DNA of 64,000 nucleotides, taken from SAR92 clade bacterium H455 (GTDB lineage Bacteria > Pseudomonadota > Gammaproteobacteria > Pseudomonadales > Porticoccaceae). Where the stretch lies: assembly GCA_024802545.1 (NCBI GenBank), contig CP103416.1, forward strand, positions 1,798,001-1,862,000, read 5' to 3'. Of this stretch, positions 53,665 to 63,544 are shown one piece after another. The notes beneath the pieces were generated by a model that worked only from the letters and a program-made list of their open reading frames with translations, was not told the DNA's origin and did no database searches. The number at the start of each line of letters is the position of its first letter. Within the stretch, counting starts at the first letter, position 1. The position numbers were made by a program, and so were the translations under genes.

Positions 53665-54435
53665 ATGAGCAAAATCATTGATTTCAAATCTGCGTCTAAA
53701 GCCATTGCTAAATCTGGCTCAAAGAGTAAATCAGCATCTGAAAAGAAATCTCGGTCAAAACCCCAGCCCGACAATGTTATAGATTTCTTTACTCGCAAAC
53801 CGCTCTCAGATAACCTCGAAAACAAGCTTATTCGCATCACGCCAGAACTCGACGGACTGGAAATGCTCTACTCCAACTCAGAGAATCAGGACAAGCTGTT
53901 CTCAGTTAAAGTGCTTGCCTGGGGGCTGCGCAGCAGCGGTGAAGTTGTCGGCCTAGTGCCCTGGCTCCATGAATTAATACCCTGCGACGAAATCAATGAT
54001 CCCTTAAATGGCCAGTGGCAAGGCTATTATGATGCCGGCGTCGACGAGCTTTTCTACAGTGCCCCGCTGCACAAGATTGTCGAGCTGGAGACGGCAGCTG
54101 ACTACTATGAATATCAATGCGAATCCGATCGCGAGATCATTCAGGAAATCCCCGACACCATTGGCACCCACGCGGTATTGTCGGCAGATAAATTCAAAAC
54201 CCTCACTCTTAAAGAGGTGGTGAGCTGGAGACTACGCCAGGATGGCAGCGTCAGCGCCATGTTAATCGATGACAACAAGATGATCAGCACGCCGGTCCTG
54301 CCAGGTGATGACTGCCTCTTTGCATCTGAAGACTGCGACGATTTTCACTATTTTTTCCAGCACCATATAGCCAATAAAATTAAGGCACAGGACCCTGATG
54401 CCCTGGCGGCTATTTCTATGCTCTCGGAGAATTAG
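53665..54435 (+). CDS. uncharacterised acidic protein with a Ser/Lys-rich N-terminus
   Basis: 256 aa from the ATG at 53665, which follows AAGGAG; an ATG at 53473 in the same frame lacks this. Residues 8-45 are rich in Ser and Lys (KSASKAIAKSGSKSKSASEKKSRS). The rest is acidic with many aromatic residues (DCDDFHYFFQHHIA) and no signal peptide. A protein-protein or nucleic-acid role is possible from the charge pattern, but I recognise no family. Confidence 0.75.
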   Translation: MSKIIDFKSASKAIAKSGSKSKSASEKKSRSKPQPDNVIDFFTRKPLSDNLENKLIRITPELDGLEMLYSNSENQDKLFSVKVLAWGLRSSGEVVGLVPWLHELIPCDEINDPLNGQWQGYYDAGVDELFYSAPLHKIVELETAADYYEYQCESDREIIQEIPDTIGTHAVLSADKFKTLTLKEVVSWRLRQDGSVSAMLIDDNKMISTPVLPGDDCLFASEDCDDFHYFFQHHIANKIKAQDPDALAAISMLSEN

Positions 54436-54475
54436 ATCCTTAAAGGCAAAAGACTAAAACCGCCTCTCCACAACT

Positions 54476-54511
54476 AAAAAAACCGCCGTTCTCATAGAGT
54501 CGGCGGCTTTT
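54476..54511. terminator. bidirectional terminator between convergent genes
   Basis: CCGCCG (54483-54488) pairs with CGGCGG (54501-54506), with a nested CTC/GAG. An A-run on the left and T-run on the right make it work in both directions, for the 53.7-kb gene and for accA. Confidence 0.87.
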
Positions 54512-54553
54512 TATCAACTGACTTTTATCAACCGACAAGGATTAAGGGGTTGC

Positions 54554-55507
54554 CTATTCAGGACTCCCGTATGACATCAGTCGCGCAAAACGGGTTTCCA
54601 ACAACTCATCTATAGGCACTGCCGAGAGCTCTTCGAGCTGACGACTAAGGCTCTGCTTTAGGGTCTCGCACATAGTATCTATATCGCGATGCGCTCCGCC
54701 CATTGGCTCAGGAATGGTTTCGTCAACTATACCGAGCCTTTCAAGGTTGTCCGAGGTCACGCCCATGGCTTCAGCTGCCAGCGATGCCTTCTCGCTGGTT
54801 TTCCAAATAATATTGGCACAGCCCTCTGGGGAGATCACAAAATAGGTGCTGTACTGCAGCATATTAATCTTGTCGCCGACGCCTATTGCCAGTGCGCCAC
54901 CAGAGCTACCCTCACCTATCACGGTGCAGATAATTGGCGTCTTCAGCCGTGACATAGTGGCCAGATTCCGCGCAATCGCTTCGGAAATATTACGCTCTTC
55001 AGAATCGATACCTGGATAGGCTCCTGGAGTGTCAATGAGAGTCAGCACTGGCATTTTAAAACGCTCAGCGGTCTCCATTAGACGCAGCGCTTTGCGGTAG
55101 CCTTCGGGTTTCGGCATGCCAAAATTGCGCATTACCTTTTCGTTGACGCCGCGGCCCTTCTCTTCGCCTATAACCATCACAGGCACACCGTTTAAACGGG
55201 CAACGCCGCCAACAATGGCATTGTCGTCGCCAAAGTGACGATCGCCATGCATCTCTTCGAAGTCAGTAAAAATTCGCTTGATGTAGTCGAGGGCATAGGG
55301 ACGATGGGGATGACGAGCCACTTGAACGACTTGCCAGGGGGTTAACTTGGTGTAGATACTTTCAGTGAGCTTGCGGGATTTATCGCGCAGCTTGGTCACT
55401 TCGTCGGCAATATTTAGATCATTATCATTGCCAACAAGCTGTAGTTCTTCGATCTTTGCTTCGAGTTCGGCTATAGGCTGTTCGAAAGAGAGATAGTTTA
55501 AATTCAT
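54554..55507 (-). CDS. accA: acetyl-CoA carboxylase carboxyltransferase subunit alpha
   Basis: 317 aa from the ATG at 55507, which gives the family start [20 protein letters not shown]; an ATG at 55534 lies 9 codons upstream. With AccD it transfers carboxyl to acetyl-CoA, the first committed step of fatty acid synthesis. Visible are [35 protein letters not shown] and [15 protein letters not shown]. It is downstream of dnaE, its usual place. Confidence 0.96.
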   Translation of the reverse strand: MNLNYLSFEQPIAELEAKIEELQLVGNDNDLNIADEVTKLRDKSRKLTESIYTKLTPWQVVQVARHPHRPYALDYIKRIFTDFEEMHGDRHFGDDNAIVGGVARLNGVPVMVIGEEKGRGVNEKVMRNFGMPKPEGYRKALRLMETAERFKMPVLTLIDTPGAYPGIDSEERNISEAIARNLATMSRLKTPIICTVIGEGSSGGALAIGVGDKINMLQYSTYFVISPEGCANIIWKTSEKASLAAEAMGVTSDNLERLGIVDETIPEPMGGAHRDIDTMCETLKQSLSRQLEELSAVPIDELLETRFARLMSYGSPE

Positions 55508-55641
55508 GGGTAGAGAAGTCTCGTGTTTTGGCATAAAACCGGATTTGGACGCATTCTAACACTAATAAAAATCTACGCTAGAGCCGATTAAGCTGAGGGG
55601 CCTCAGGGAGTTGAAAATACCTAGCACCCAAGCGTTACCTT

Positions 55642-58600
55642 TTAATCATAGTGCAAAGTGACGTTGTTTTTGCCAAACTTTTCCCGCAGCTGGCCGATCA
55701 ACTCATCTCGCGGTTGCACCCGCCACTGGCTGCCAAGTTTTAGGCGACCACTGGCGCTGGTGCCAATATACTCGACTTCCAATGGACAGTTGCCATCCTT
55801 GTAGATATTCACCGAGCTCTGCAGGCTTTCGACCCACTTTCCATCATTTGAATTACTATCAACAGTCAATGACAGACGCTTCACTTTGCTGCAGCGTGCT
55901 TCATAAATCGACTGGATCGACTCGGCGAGCATTTTAAGGCCACCAGTAAAACTGTCCTCAGAGACGACACCCTGCACTACAAGCAAAGCGTCCTTAACCA
56001 GAACCTCTCGATAGACATTGTATTTTTCAGCAAATATCGACAGTTCAAGACGACCACTCTTATCATCCAGAGTAATAAAGGCAAAGTTCTCGCCGCGCTT
56101 ATTCTTCATCACTCGCATCGCGATGATCATTCCTGAGACCGTGGTAAGGGACTTGGCCGGACGCAATTTGGAGATACGATTGGGGTGCATCATCTGCAGC
56201 TCCTCCTCGTACTCATCGATGGGATGCCCAGTGAGATAGAGCCCAAGGGTCTCGCGCTCACCGTTTAGCCGCTTCCTACCAGACAGGCTGCGCGCAGCAC
56301 CATAGCTGGTGTAATTGATATCTGAGGCGCTCTCAACAATGGAATCGCCAAATAGATCGCCCATACCGCTGCTGGTGTTACGTGCATGCTGCTCGGCGAG
56401 CTTGGCCGCTTGATCCATGGCCGCCAGCATCACTGCACGACGATAACCTATCTCGCCATCGGGACCAATTTGATCAAAGGCACCGCTGCGAATCAGCGCT
56501 TCAATAGCACGTTTATTGACCTTGCGGCCATCGACCCGAGCGCAGAAATCAAAGATATCCTTAAACGGACCACCTTCGTTGCGGGCAGCAAGAATATTGC
56601 CCACCGGACCTTCACCCAGGCCCTTAATGGCACCCAAGCCGTAGATCACACTGTTTTGCTTGTCGACACTAAAGTGGAACTGACCTCCATTGACATCTGG
56701 CGGCAATAACTCGAGCTTCATGGCTCGACATTCATCGATAAAGGTCACAACCTTATCGGTCTTATCCATATCCGAAGAAATCGTCGCTGCCATAAACTGG
56801 GCTGGGTAATGCTGTTTTAACCAGGCTGTCTGGTAGGCCACCAATGCATAGGCAGCGGAGTGAGACTTGTTAAAGCCGTAGCCGGCAAACTTCTCCATTA
56901 GATCGAAAATATTCGACGCCAGCTCTTTGGTGAAACCTTTATCAACCGCGCCATCCATAAACAACATGCGCTGTTTGGCCATCTCATCAGCGTTCTTTTT
57001 ACCCATGGCACGACGTAATAAATCAGCTCCACCCAATGTATAACCGCCCATCTCCTGAGCGATCTGCATCACCTGTTCCTGATAGAGAATAATGCCGTAG
57101 GTCGGTTCCAAGGCGGGCTTCAGGCACTCGTGCTGATATTGGGAATGGGGATAGCTAACCTCGGCGCGGCCTTTTTTACGATTGATAAAATCGTCGACCA
57201 TGCCGGACTGCAATGGCCCAGGACGGAACAGGGCCACCAGTGCAATAATATCTTCAAAGCGATCGGGTCCGAGCTTCTTAATTAGCTCTTTCATACCCCG
57301 GGACTCAAGCTGGAATACAGCGGTCGTTTCGGCTCGCTGCATCAATCCATAGGTCGGCTGATCGTCGAGAGGGATTTTGTCGATCTCGAGCGGCGCCTCC
57401 CCAACAATGCTGCGGTCCGCATTAATCATGCGCACCGCCCAATCAATAATGGTTAATGTGCGCAAGCCCAAGAAATCAAACTTCACCAGGCCGGCATCTT
57501 CCACATCGTTTTTATCAAACTGGGTAACCACACCACCGCCGGTCTCATCGCAATAGATCGGCGAGAAATCGGTGATCTTGGTCGGTGCAATCACTACACC
57601 ACCAGCGTGTTTGCCACAGTTTCGGGCTACACCCTCGAGCTGCACAGCCATGCCCCAGATCTCGGCGGCCTCATCGTCTTCGTCCAAAAACTGTTTTAGG
57701 GTTTCTTCCTGTTCAACCGCTTTTTCAAGGGTCATGCCCACTTCAAAGGGGATTAACTTCGACAACTTATCCGCTAGGCCATAGGACTTACCCTGCACTC
57801 GCGCCACATCGCGAACCACCGCTTTGGCGGCCATGGTGCCGAAGGTGACAATCTGCGACACCGCATCGCGGCCATACTGCTCGGCAACATAGGAAATCAC
57901 TCGATCGCGGCCTTCCATGCAAAAATCAATATCGAAATCCGGCATGGAGACACGCTCTGGATTGAGAAAGCGCTCAAAGAGTAGGTCGTATTCCAGTGGA
58001 TCCAGATCGGTAATTAGCAGCGCGTAGGCTACCAGAGAGCCAGCACCGGAACCCCGCCCAGGCCCCACGGGTATAAGATTGGTTTTCGCCCAGCGGATAA
58101 AGTCCATCACAATCAGGAAGTAGCCGGGGAATTCCATTTGGATAATAATTTTTAACTCGAATTCCAAGCGCTCCATATAGCGCTGTTGGATCTCGGGAAA
58201 ATCAGCGGCACTGGTATCGTAGAGTACCTCGAGCCGGTCTTGCAGACCTTTTTTAGATTCCTGAGTGAAAAATTCATTCAGCGTCATACCCTCAGGGATC
58301 GGATAATCCGGCAGAAAATACTCACCCAAACGCAGTTCAATGGAGCAGCGTCGAGCAATCTCAACACTGTTCGCCAAGGCCTCTGGGATATCGGCAAATA
58401 ATTCGACCATCTCCTCAGCACTGCGCAGATATTGCTGCTCTGAGAAACGTCGCTCGCGCCGCGGATCATCGAGAGCCCGGCCCTCATGGATACAGACCCG
58501 GGCCTCGTGAGCTTCGAATTCCCCCTTGGAGATAAAGCGCACATCATTGGTTGCCACTACTGGACAGTTGTAGCGAGCGGCAAGCTCTACCGCGGCGTGG

Positions 58601-59145
58601 AGATAATCCTCTTCTTCAGGACGACCGGTGCGCTGTAACTCAAGATAGAAGCGGTCGCCAAATAGCGCCATAAACTCTTCGAGAGCAGTGGCGGCATCAT
58701 CGACGCGACTGGAGACCAGGGCCACACCAATCTCGCCATTGCGACCGCCAGACAGGGCAATTAGTCCATCGCTAAACTCGCCGAGCCAGGACTTTTTAAT
58801 ATGCGGCACGCCTTGGCGCTGACCCTCTTGATAGGCTTTGGAGATCAATTTGGTGAGGTTGGCGTAACCGACCTGGTCTTTGACCAGCAGCACTAACTGG
58901 CTGGGACTGCCTTCGCCGCTTTCGTCAAGTACCAGTAGATCGGCGCCTAAAATAGGTTTGACGCCGGATCCCTGAGTGGCCTTGTAAAACTTTACTGCAG
59001 CAAAAAAATTATTGAAGTCGGTGAGCGCCACAGCGGGCATACCCAGATCAGCCACGGCTTTAGCCAGAGGCTTTATTCTGACCAACCCGTCGACTAATGA
59101 GTATTCAGAGTGCAGCCGCAGATGAACAAATGATGCAGTAGTTAT
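55642..59145 (-). CDS. dnaE: DNA polymerase III subunit alpha
   Basis: About 1167 aa replicative polymerase. The C-terminal 1147 residues run from a TTG at 59085, but the conserved PHP-domain start (FVHLRLHSEYSLVDGLVRIKP) continues upstream in frame through 59143-59145. In that segment there is no ATG, GTG or TTG between the upstream stop TAA (59158-59160) and 59085. ATA at 59143-59145, eight nt after AAAGGG, is the best candidate and would give a protein starting (M)TTASFVHLRLH. The catalytic PDFDIDF, the helix-hairpin-helix and the OB fold near the C-terminus are seen. It follows fabH by 5 nt. Confidence 0.9.
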   Translation of the reverse strand: MTTASFVHLRLHSEYSLVDGLVRIKPLAKAVADLGMPAVALTDFNNFFAAVKFYKATQGSGVKPILGADLLVLDESGEGSPSQLVLLVKDQVGYANLTKLISKAYQEGQRQGVPHIKKSWLGEFSDGLIALSGGRNGEIGVALVSSRVDDAATALEEFMALFGDRFYLELQRTGRPEEEDYLHAAVELAARYNCPVVATNDVRFISKGEFEAHEARVCIHEGRALDDPRRERRFSEQQYLRSAEEMVELFADIPEALANSVEIARRCSIELRLGEYFLPDYPIPEGMTLNEFFTQESKKGLQDRLEVLYDTSAADFPEIQQRYMERLEFELKIIIQMEFPGYFLIVMDFIRWAKTNLIPVGPGRGSGAGSLVAYALLITDLDPLEYDLLFERFLNPERVSMPDFDIDFCMEGRDRVISYVAEQYGRDAVSQIVTFGTMAAKAVVRDVARVQGKSYGLADKLSKLIPFEVGMTLEKAVEQEETLKQFLDEDDEAAEIWGMAVQLEGVARNCGKHAGGVVIAPTKITDFSPIYCDETGGGVVTQFDKNDVEDAGLVKFDFLGLRTLTIIDWAVRMINADRSIVGEAPLEIDKIPLDDQPTYGLMQRAETTAVFQLESRGMKELIKKLGPDRFEDIIALVALFRPGPLQSGMVDDFINRKKGRAEVSYPHSQYQHECLKPALEPTYGIILYQEQVMQIAQEMGGYTLGGADLLRRAMGKKNADEMAKQRMLFMDGAVDKGFTKELASNIFDLMEKFAGYGFNKSHSAAYALVAYQTAWLKQHYPAQFMAATISSDMDKTDKVVTFIDECRAMKLELLPPDVNGGQFHFSVDKQNSVIYGLGAIKGLGEGPVGNILAARNEGGPFKDIFDFCARVDGRKVNKRAIEALIRSGAFDQIGPDGEIGYRRAVMLAAMDQAAKLAEQHARNTSSGMGDLFGDSIVESASDINYTSYGAARSLSGRKRLNGERETLGLYLTGHPIDEYEEELQMMHPNRISKLRPAKSLTTVSGMIIAMRVMKNKRGENFAFITLDDKSGRLELSIFAEKYNVYREVLVKDALLVVQGVVSEDSFTGGLKMLAESIQSIYEARCSKVKRLSLTVDSNSNDGKWVESLQSSVNIYKDGNCPLEVEYIGTSASGRLKLGSQWRVQPRDELIGQLREKFGKNNVTLHYD

Positions 59146-59150
59146 TAGAG

Positions 59151-60251
59151 TTACCCTTTACCTTTACTTAATAGATGGCTGGCATCAACACCGTAGTGCG
59201 TGAAGCTATCTTCCATCAGATCAAAAACTGTGCCGTCAAACTCAGGAATCGATTTATCCGAGACTGCCACTGCCTCGACTCGGTCGCCCCACTTAATAAT
59301 GCCTGCGCCACAGCTCAAACCAGCGCCAAAGGTTGCAGTCAGAATGGTCATACCCGGCTTAACCCGGCCCTCTTCCAGCGCATCACAGAGTGCCAGTGGA
59401 ATAGAGGCTGCCGAGGTATTGGCATACTTATCAATTGCCACCACGACTTTTTCCATAGGGAAATCGAGACGTTTAGCCAGTGATTGAATAATGCGGATAT
59501 TCGCCTGATGGGGAACAAACAGATCTATATCTGCTGCGGTCAAACCCTGGATCTCAAGCACATCACTTATTGCATCAGACATCCCTTTGACCGCACTCTT
59601 AAAAATTTCCGCGCCATCAAAGTCCAGTGAGACATACAGATCACCGGTCAAATGGGCTGGAGACATACCCCAGTTTGGCAGTCGCAAACATTCGCGACTA
59701 TCTGGAACACAGCTCATTTTGCCGGCCAACAAACCGCTCTCTTGCTCAGTCGCTTCGATAACCACAGAGCCAGCACCATCGCCAAAGAGAAAGCAGGACT
59801 CGCGCTTTTGCCAGTCCATTGCCAGAGAGATACGCTCTGAGCCAATCACCAAGGCTTTTTTGATTGAACCGGCCTTGATCATATCCGTAGCCGTATTCAA
59901 GGCGTAAAACCAGCTGGTACAGGCAGAGTTGAGATCAAAGGCAGCGGCATTTTTGGCGCCGAGTTTATTTTTGATATAACTGGCTGTATTCGGGCAAATT
60001 TCTTCAGGAGTGGTGGAACCGAGAATAATCAGATCTATATCATCGGCATCCACACCAGCAGCGGCCAGTGCACGCTCTGCTGAGAGCCAGGCCATTTCCC
60101 CAGTGGATACATGGCTGTAGTGCCGCTGACGGATACCTGAGCGGGAGAAAATCCACTCATCGCTGGTATCTACAATCTTTGCCATATCGTCGTTTGTCAT
60201 CAGCAGCGGAGGCGCATATTTCCCCCAGCCGGTTATCTGTGCGTATCTCAA
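59151..60251 (-). CDS. fabH: beta-ketoacyl-ACP synthase III family protein
   Basis: 366 aa, longer than the usual 317-330 because of about 40 extra C-terminal residues. The family catalyses the first condensation of fatty acid synthesis from acyl-CoA and malonyl-ACP. The catalytic Cys (LNSACTSWFYAL), His (VPHQANIRI) and Asn (KYANTSAASIP) are all present. The start is TTG at 60251 with AAGGGG 6 nt upstream. It stands between rnhB and dnaE, not in the fabD cluster, so a variant FabH with a different substrate cannot be excluded. Confidence 0.87.
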   Translation of the reverse strand: MRYAQITGWGKYAPPLLMTNDDMAKIVDTSDEWIFSRSGIRQRHYSHVSTGEMAWLSAERALAAAGVDADDIDLIILGSTTPEEICPNTASYIKNKLGAKNAAAFDLNSACTSWFYALNTATDMIKAGSIKKALVIGSERISLAMDWQKRESCFLFGDGAGSVVIEATEQESGLLAGKMSCVPDSRECLRLPNWGMSPAHLTGDLYVSLDFDGAEIFKSAVKGMSDAISDVLEIQGLTAADIDLFVPHQANIRIIQSLAKRLDFPMEKVVVAIDKYANTSAASIPLALCDALEEGRVKPGMTILTATFGAGLSCGAGIIKWGDRVEAVAVSDKSIPEFDGTVFDLMEDSFTHYGVDASHLLSKGKG

Positions 60252-60379
60252 GCCAATCCCCTTAAACCCTAGATTAATTATTTTTTATGCGAATGCGAAA
60301 ACTGACAATTAGCTCAGAGAGCTGCTTAATTTAGACGCGCATATAAGCGCACTAGTATATCCACTAACCGCGATGGGGC

Positions 60380-61042
60380 CTAATCAAAAAGACCAGATTG
60401 GACAAGTTCTAACTGCTCTCGCACTGGCGCAAAGGTCCTGCGATGAATTGGCGTTGCGCCAATGCGCGCCAGCGCCTCAAGGTGCTGCGGTGTGCCATAG
60501 CCTTTGTTGGCGGCAAAGCCATAACCGGGGTAAGTGATATCCAAAGCTTTCATTTCCGCATCCCGCACTACCTTGGCAATAATCGAGGCGGCACTGATGC
60601 ACTCGACGCGACCATCACCCTTCACCACGGCTTCTCCGCGATACTCCCACTGGGGTAGACGATTGCCATCGACAGCCACATAATCGGGCTGTTGGCTTAG
60701 CGCCATAACGGCCCGGCGCATGGCCATTAGGGTAGCCTGTAAAATATTAAAGCGATCAATTTCAGCAACAGAGCAGCGCGCCACAGACCAACAGAGTGCG
60801 CGACTGGTGATATCGGCATAGAGATTTTCCCGCTGGCGACTAGACAGCGCTTTGGAGTCAGCCAACCCTTCAATGCCGTGATTGGCAGGCAAAATAACCG
60901 CAGCTGTGACTACATCACCGGCCAAGGGGCCACGCCCTACTTCGTCGACCCCAGCGAGGAATTTAATATTGGCTGGGGGTTGCCATGGCTTGAGCTTAGA
61001 GGGCTTGAGCTTGGACTTGAGTTTAGGTGGCTTCACAGGCAA
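60380..61042 (-). CDS. rnhB: ribonuclease HII
   Basis: 220 aa. Removes ribonucleotides from DNA and degrades RNA in RNA:DNA hybrids. The catalytic [19 protein letters not shown] at residues 33-51 and the later [22 protein letters not shown] are typical. The first 20 residues are a Lys/Pro-rich extension ([17 protein letters not shown]). TTG start at 61042, overlapping lpxB by 10 bp. Confidence 0.94.
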   Translation of the reverse strand: MPVKPPKLKSKLKPSKLKPWQPPANIKFLAGVDEVGRGPLAGDVVTAAVILPANHGIEGLADSKALSSRQRENLYADITSRALCWSVARCSVAEIDRFNILQATLMAMRRAVMALSQQPDYVAVDGNRLPQWEYRGEAVVKGDGRVECISAASIIAKVVRDAEMKALDITYPGYGFAANKGYGTPQHLEALARIGATPIHRRTFAPVREQLELVQSGLFD

Positions 61043-62202
61043 AGCAACTTTTTAATTGCAGCAGCGGCGGTATCACCAGATGGCAAATTAATTTGCTTAT
61101 AGAGTTCCTCGAAGCGCTGTTCCACTAGATGTCTCGCATTCACATCCAAGGCATTGGTCACAGCGGCGCTAAGACTGTCCACCGTAGCCTCATCTTGAAT
61201 CAGCTCTGGCACTACCATTTCAGCGGCCAGCAAATTGGGAATTGAGGCGAAAGGCGTCTTGATAAAGGGACGCACCAGCTTGTAAGTCCACTTGCCGAGC
61301 TTGTAGCTCACCACCATTGGCTTCTTCAACAGCATAGCTTCCAAGGCAGTGGTGCCGGAGGCGAGCAATACCGCATCAGCTGCCTCCATGGCCAGTAACG
61401 ACTGCTGCTCGATGAGCGTGACAGGTAATTGCGGGTGCTCGGCGAGAATCTCGGTTAACTGTCGATGACGGTCGCCGTTGGCTGCTGGAATCACAAACTG
61501 TAACTGCGGGTTGGACTCAAGTAGCCGCCGAGCCACCATCAGGAACAGCTCGCCCATCAGCGCCACTTCACCGCCACGGCTGCCGGGCATAATACACAGC
61601 AGTGGCCGATCTATATCTAGCCCCAGCTGCTGACGAGCTCCATTGCTATCTGGTGTCCGTGGAATCTGCCCCGCAAGAGGATGACCGACAAAGGCCACTG
61701 GCACAGCGTGCTGTTGATAGAAGGCCTCCTCAAAGGGCAACAGCGTCAACATTAAGTCAACGTAGCGCTTGATGCCTTTAATACGCCCCTGATGCCATGC
61801 CCAAACCGACGGGCTGACATAGTGCACGGTCTTTATCCCGCTGTTATGCAGGGCCTTTTCAATGCCCAGATTAAAGCCCGGAGAGTCAATGCCAATAAAG
61901 GCTGCGGGTTTTGACTGCTTGCAGCGATTGATAATATCTCTGCGTATCGACAACAGTTCCGGCAAGCGCTTGAGGGGTTCGACAAATCCCATCACCGACA
62001 AACGATCCATCTGATAAAAGGACAGGAACCCCTCGGCAATCATCTTTGGCCCACCAATCCCCTCAAAGCGGGCATTCGGGAAAAGGCGCTTTAAGGCGCA
62101 CATTAAATCCGCGCCCAAGGTATCGCCGGAGGCCTCTCCAGCGACTATGGCAAAGGTGGGTGAGTTCATATGAGCACTTAAATTTTTCACGAGGCCAGAC
62201 AT
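61033..62202 (-). CDS. lpxB: lipid-A-disaccharide synthase
   Basis: 389 aa glycosyltransferase that makes the lipid A disaccharide from UDP-diacyl-GlcN and lipid [16 protein letters not shown] near the N-terminus, [25 protein letters not shown] and [13 protein letters not shown] are LpxB marks. An internal ATG at 62169 gives a similar protein; 62202 is kept because it falls 4 nt after the lpxA stop. Confidence 0.95.
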   Translation of the reverse strand: MSGLVKNLSAHMNSPTFAIVAGEASGDTLGADLMCALKRLFPNARFEGIGGPKMIAEGFLSFYQMDRLSVMGFVEPLKRLPELLSIRRDIINRCKQSKPAAFIGIDSPGFNLGIEKALHNSGIKTVHYVSPSVWAWHQGRIKGIKRYVDLMLTLLPFEEAFYQQHAVPVAFVGHPLAGQIPRTPDSNGARQQLGLDIDRPLLCIMPGSRGGEVALMGELFLMVARRLLESNPQLQFVIPAANGDRHRQLTEILAEHPQLPVTLIEQQSLLAMEAADAVLLASGTTALEAMLLKKPMVVSYKLGKWTYKLVRPFIKTPFASIPNLLAAEMVVPELIQDEATVDSLSAAVTNALDVNARHLVEQRFEELYKQINLPSGDTAAAAIKKLLCL

Positions 62203-62205
62203 GGC

Positions 62206-62973
62206 TTAGCGAATAATACCGCGAGTGGATTTCTCGATGGAATTTAGAAATTGTAAAATTGCAGGGTCATCACCGAGCTTAGTTATTGCTTTGATCGCTT
62301 CGTCCAGCTGCAAGCCGCGACGATAGAGTAATTTATAGGCCTGATTGGCCAGAGAGATTTGCTCTGCCGTGTAACCGCGGCGCTTTAAGCCTTCACGATT
62401 GATGGTACGCGGCTCAGCGGGGCTGCCAAAGGCGGTAATAAACGCCGGCACATCATGATAGACAAAAGCCGCGGGGCCGATAAAGCAGTGCGGCCCTATA
62501 TGGACGTACTGATGCACTAGGGCATAGCCACTGAGAATTGCCCAGTCACCCACATAGACATGACCTGAGACACTGGCATTGTTGACCATAATAACGTTGT
62601 CGCCAATCACGCAGTCGTGACCCACATGGGCGTAGGCCATTAATAAATTATTGTTGCCGATTATGGTTTCACTATTGTCCTGCACTGTGCCCCGATGAAT
62701 GGTGACACCTTCGCGAATCACATTGTTATCGCCAATAATTAATCTGGTGGGCTCGCCTTTGTATTTAACGTCAGGAGTGTCATCGCCAATGGTTGAAAAT
62801 TGATAGATCCGATTGCCGGCACCAATGTTGGTCGGCCCTTTGATCACCACATGGGAGCTGATATCACAGCCTTCACCGATTTCAACATCTGCGCCGATCA
62901 TGGTCCACGGGCCTATAGTAACCTTGTCGGCTATTTTGGCTGTGGGATCTATAACGGCGCTGGGATGAATCAC
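62206..62973 (-). CDS. lpxA: UDP-N-acetylglucosamine acyltransferase
   Basis: 255 aa left-handed beta-helix enzyme, first acylation of lipid A. Hexapeptide repeats begin MIHPSAVIDPTAKIADKVTIG and the catalytic His is in LLMAYAHVGHDCVIG. The start is GTG at 62973, in a 4-bp overlap (GTGA) with the fabZ stop, so the two genes are coupled. Confidence 0.96.
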   Translation of the reverse strand: MIHPSAVIDPTAKIADKVTIGPWTMIGADVEIGEGCDISSHVVIKGPTNIGAGNRIYQFSTIGDDTPDVKYKGEPTRLIIGDNNVIREGVTIHRGTVQDNSETIIGNNNLLMAYAHVGHDCVIGDNVIMVNNASVSGHVYVGDWAILSGYALVHQYVHIGPHCFIGPAAFVYHDVPAFITAFGSPAEPRTINREGLKRRGYTAEQISLANQAYKLLYRRGLQLDEAIKAITKLGDDPAILQFLNSIEKSTRGIIR

Positions 62974-63530
62974 TTAACTTTATCTCGATCCTGATAGGCA
63001 CAGAGTAAGGTGGCTTCACAGACAAGCTTATCATTGACTGTGGCACGGGTCTGGAAGCGCCAAATATTGCGCTTTACAGCAAGCACTCGAGACTCAAGCA
63101 TCAACTGATCGCCTGGAGTCACTGGTCTTTTAAAGCGCGCCTTGTCGACACCGGCAAACAGGTAGAGCTTGCCGTCATCGGCAGTGGTGTTAGTTGTTCT
63201 AAAACCGAGAATGCCTGAGGCCTGAGCCAACGCCTCAATCATCAGGACACCGGGGAAAATTGGTGCGCCGGGAAAATGGCCATTGAAAACGTCTTCATTA
63301 CCGGTGATATTCTTCATCGCCAGAATGCGTTCGCCCTCTACTAGCTCAAGTACCCTATCGACCAGTAAAAAGGGGTAGCGGTGCGGCAATACACTCATTA
63401 TTTCAATGGTAGTCATGGCGCCGCCAACAGCGGTGGCGGAAGTCGTAGTTGTGCCTTCAGTCATTAGTCCATCCATAAATTCTTCGGGGTGTGTTATCTG
63501 GCTCGTGCGCTCAAACCCTGTCGAAGCCAT
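62970..63530 (-). CDS. fabZ: 3-hydroxyacyl-ACP dehydratase FabZ
   Basis: 186 aa from the ATG at 63530; the conserved FabZ core starts only at 63416 (MTTIEIMSVLPHRYPFLLVD) and would be about 148 aa, the normal length. The extra about 38 residues are Thr/Gly-rich, including MTEGTTTTSATAVGGA. The catalytic His and Glu are in HRYPFLLVDR and NGHFPGAPIFPGVLMIEALAQ. Any of 63530, 63464 or 63416 may be the start; the lpxD stop at 63545-63547 is close. Dehydrates 3-hydroxyacyl-ACP during elongation. Confidence 0.9.
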   Translation of the reverse strand: MASTGFERTSQITHPEEFMDGLMTEGTTTTSATAVGGAMTTIEIMSVLPHRYPFLLVDRVLELVEGERILAMKNITGNEDVFNGHFPGAPIFPGVLMIEALAQASGILGFRTTNTTADDGKLYLFAGVDKARFKRPVTPGDQLMLESRVLAVKRNIWRFQTRATVNDKLVCEATLLCAYQDRDKVK

Positions 63531-63544
63531 ACTCAAGCCAAATA

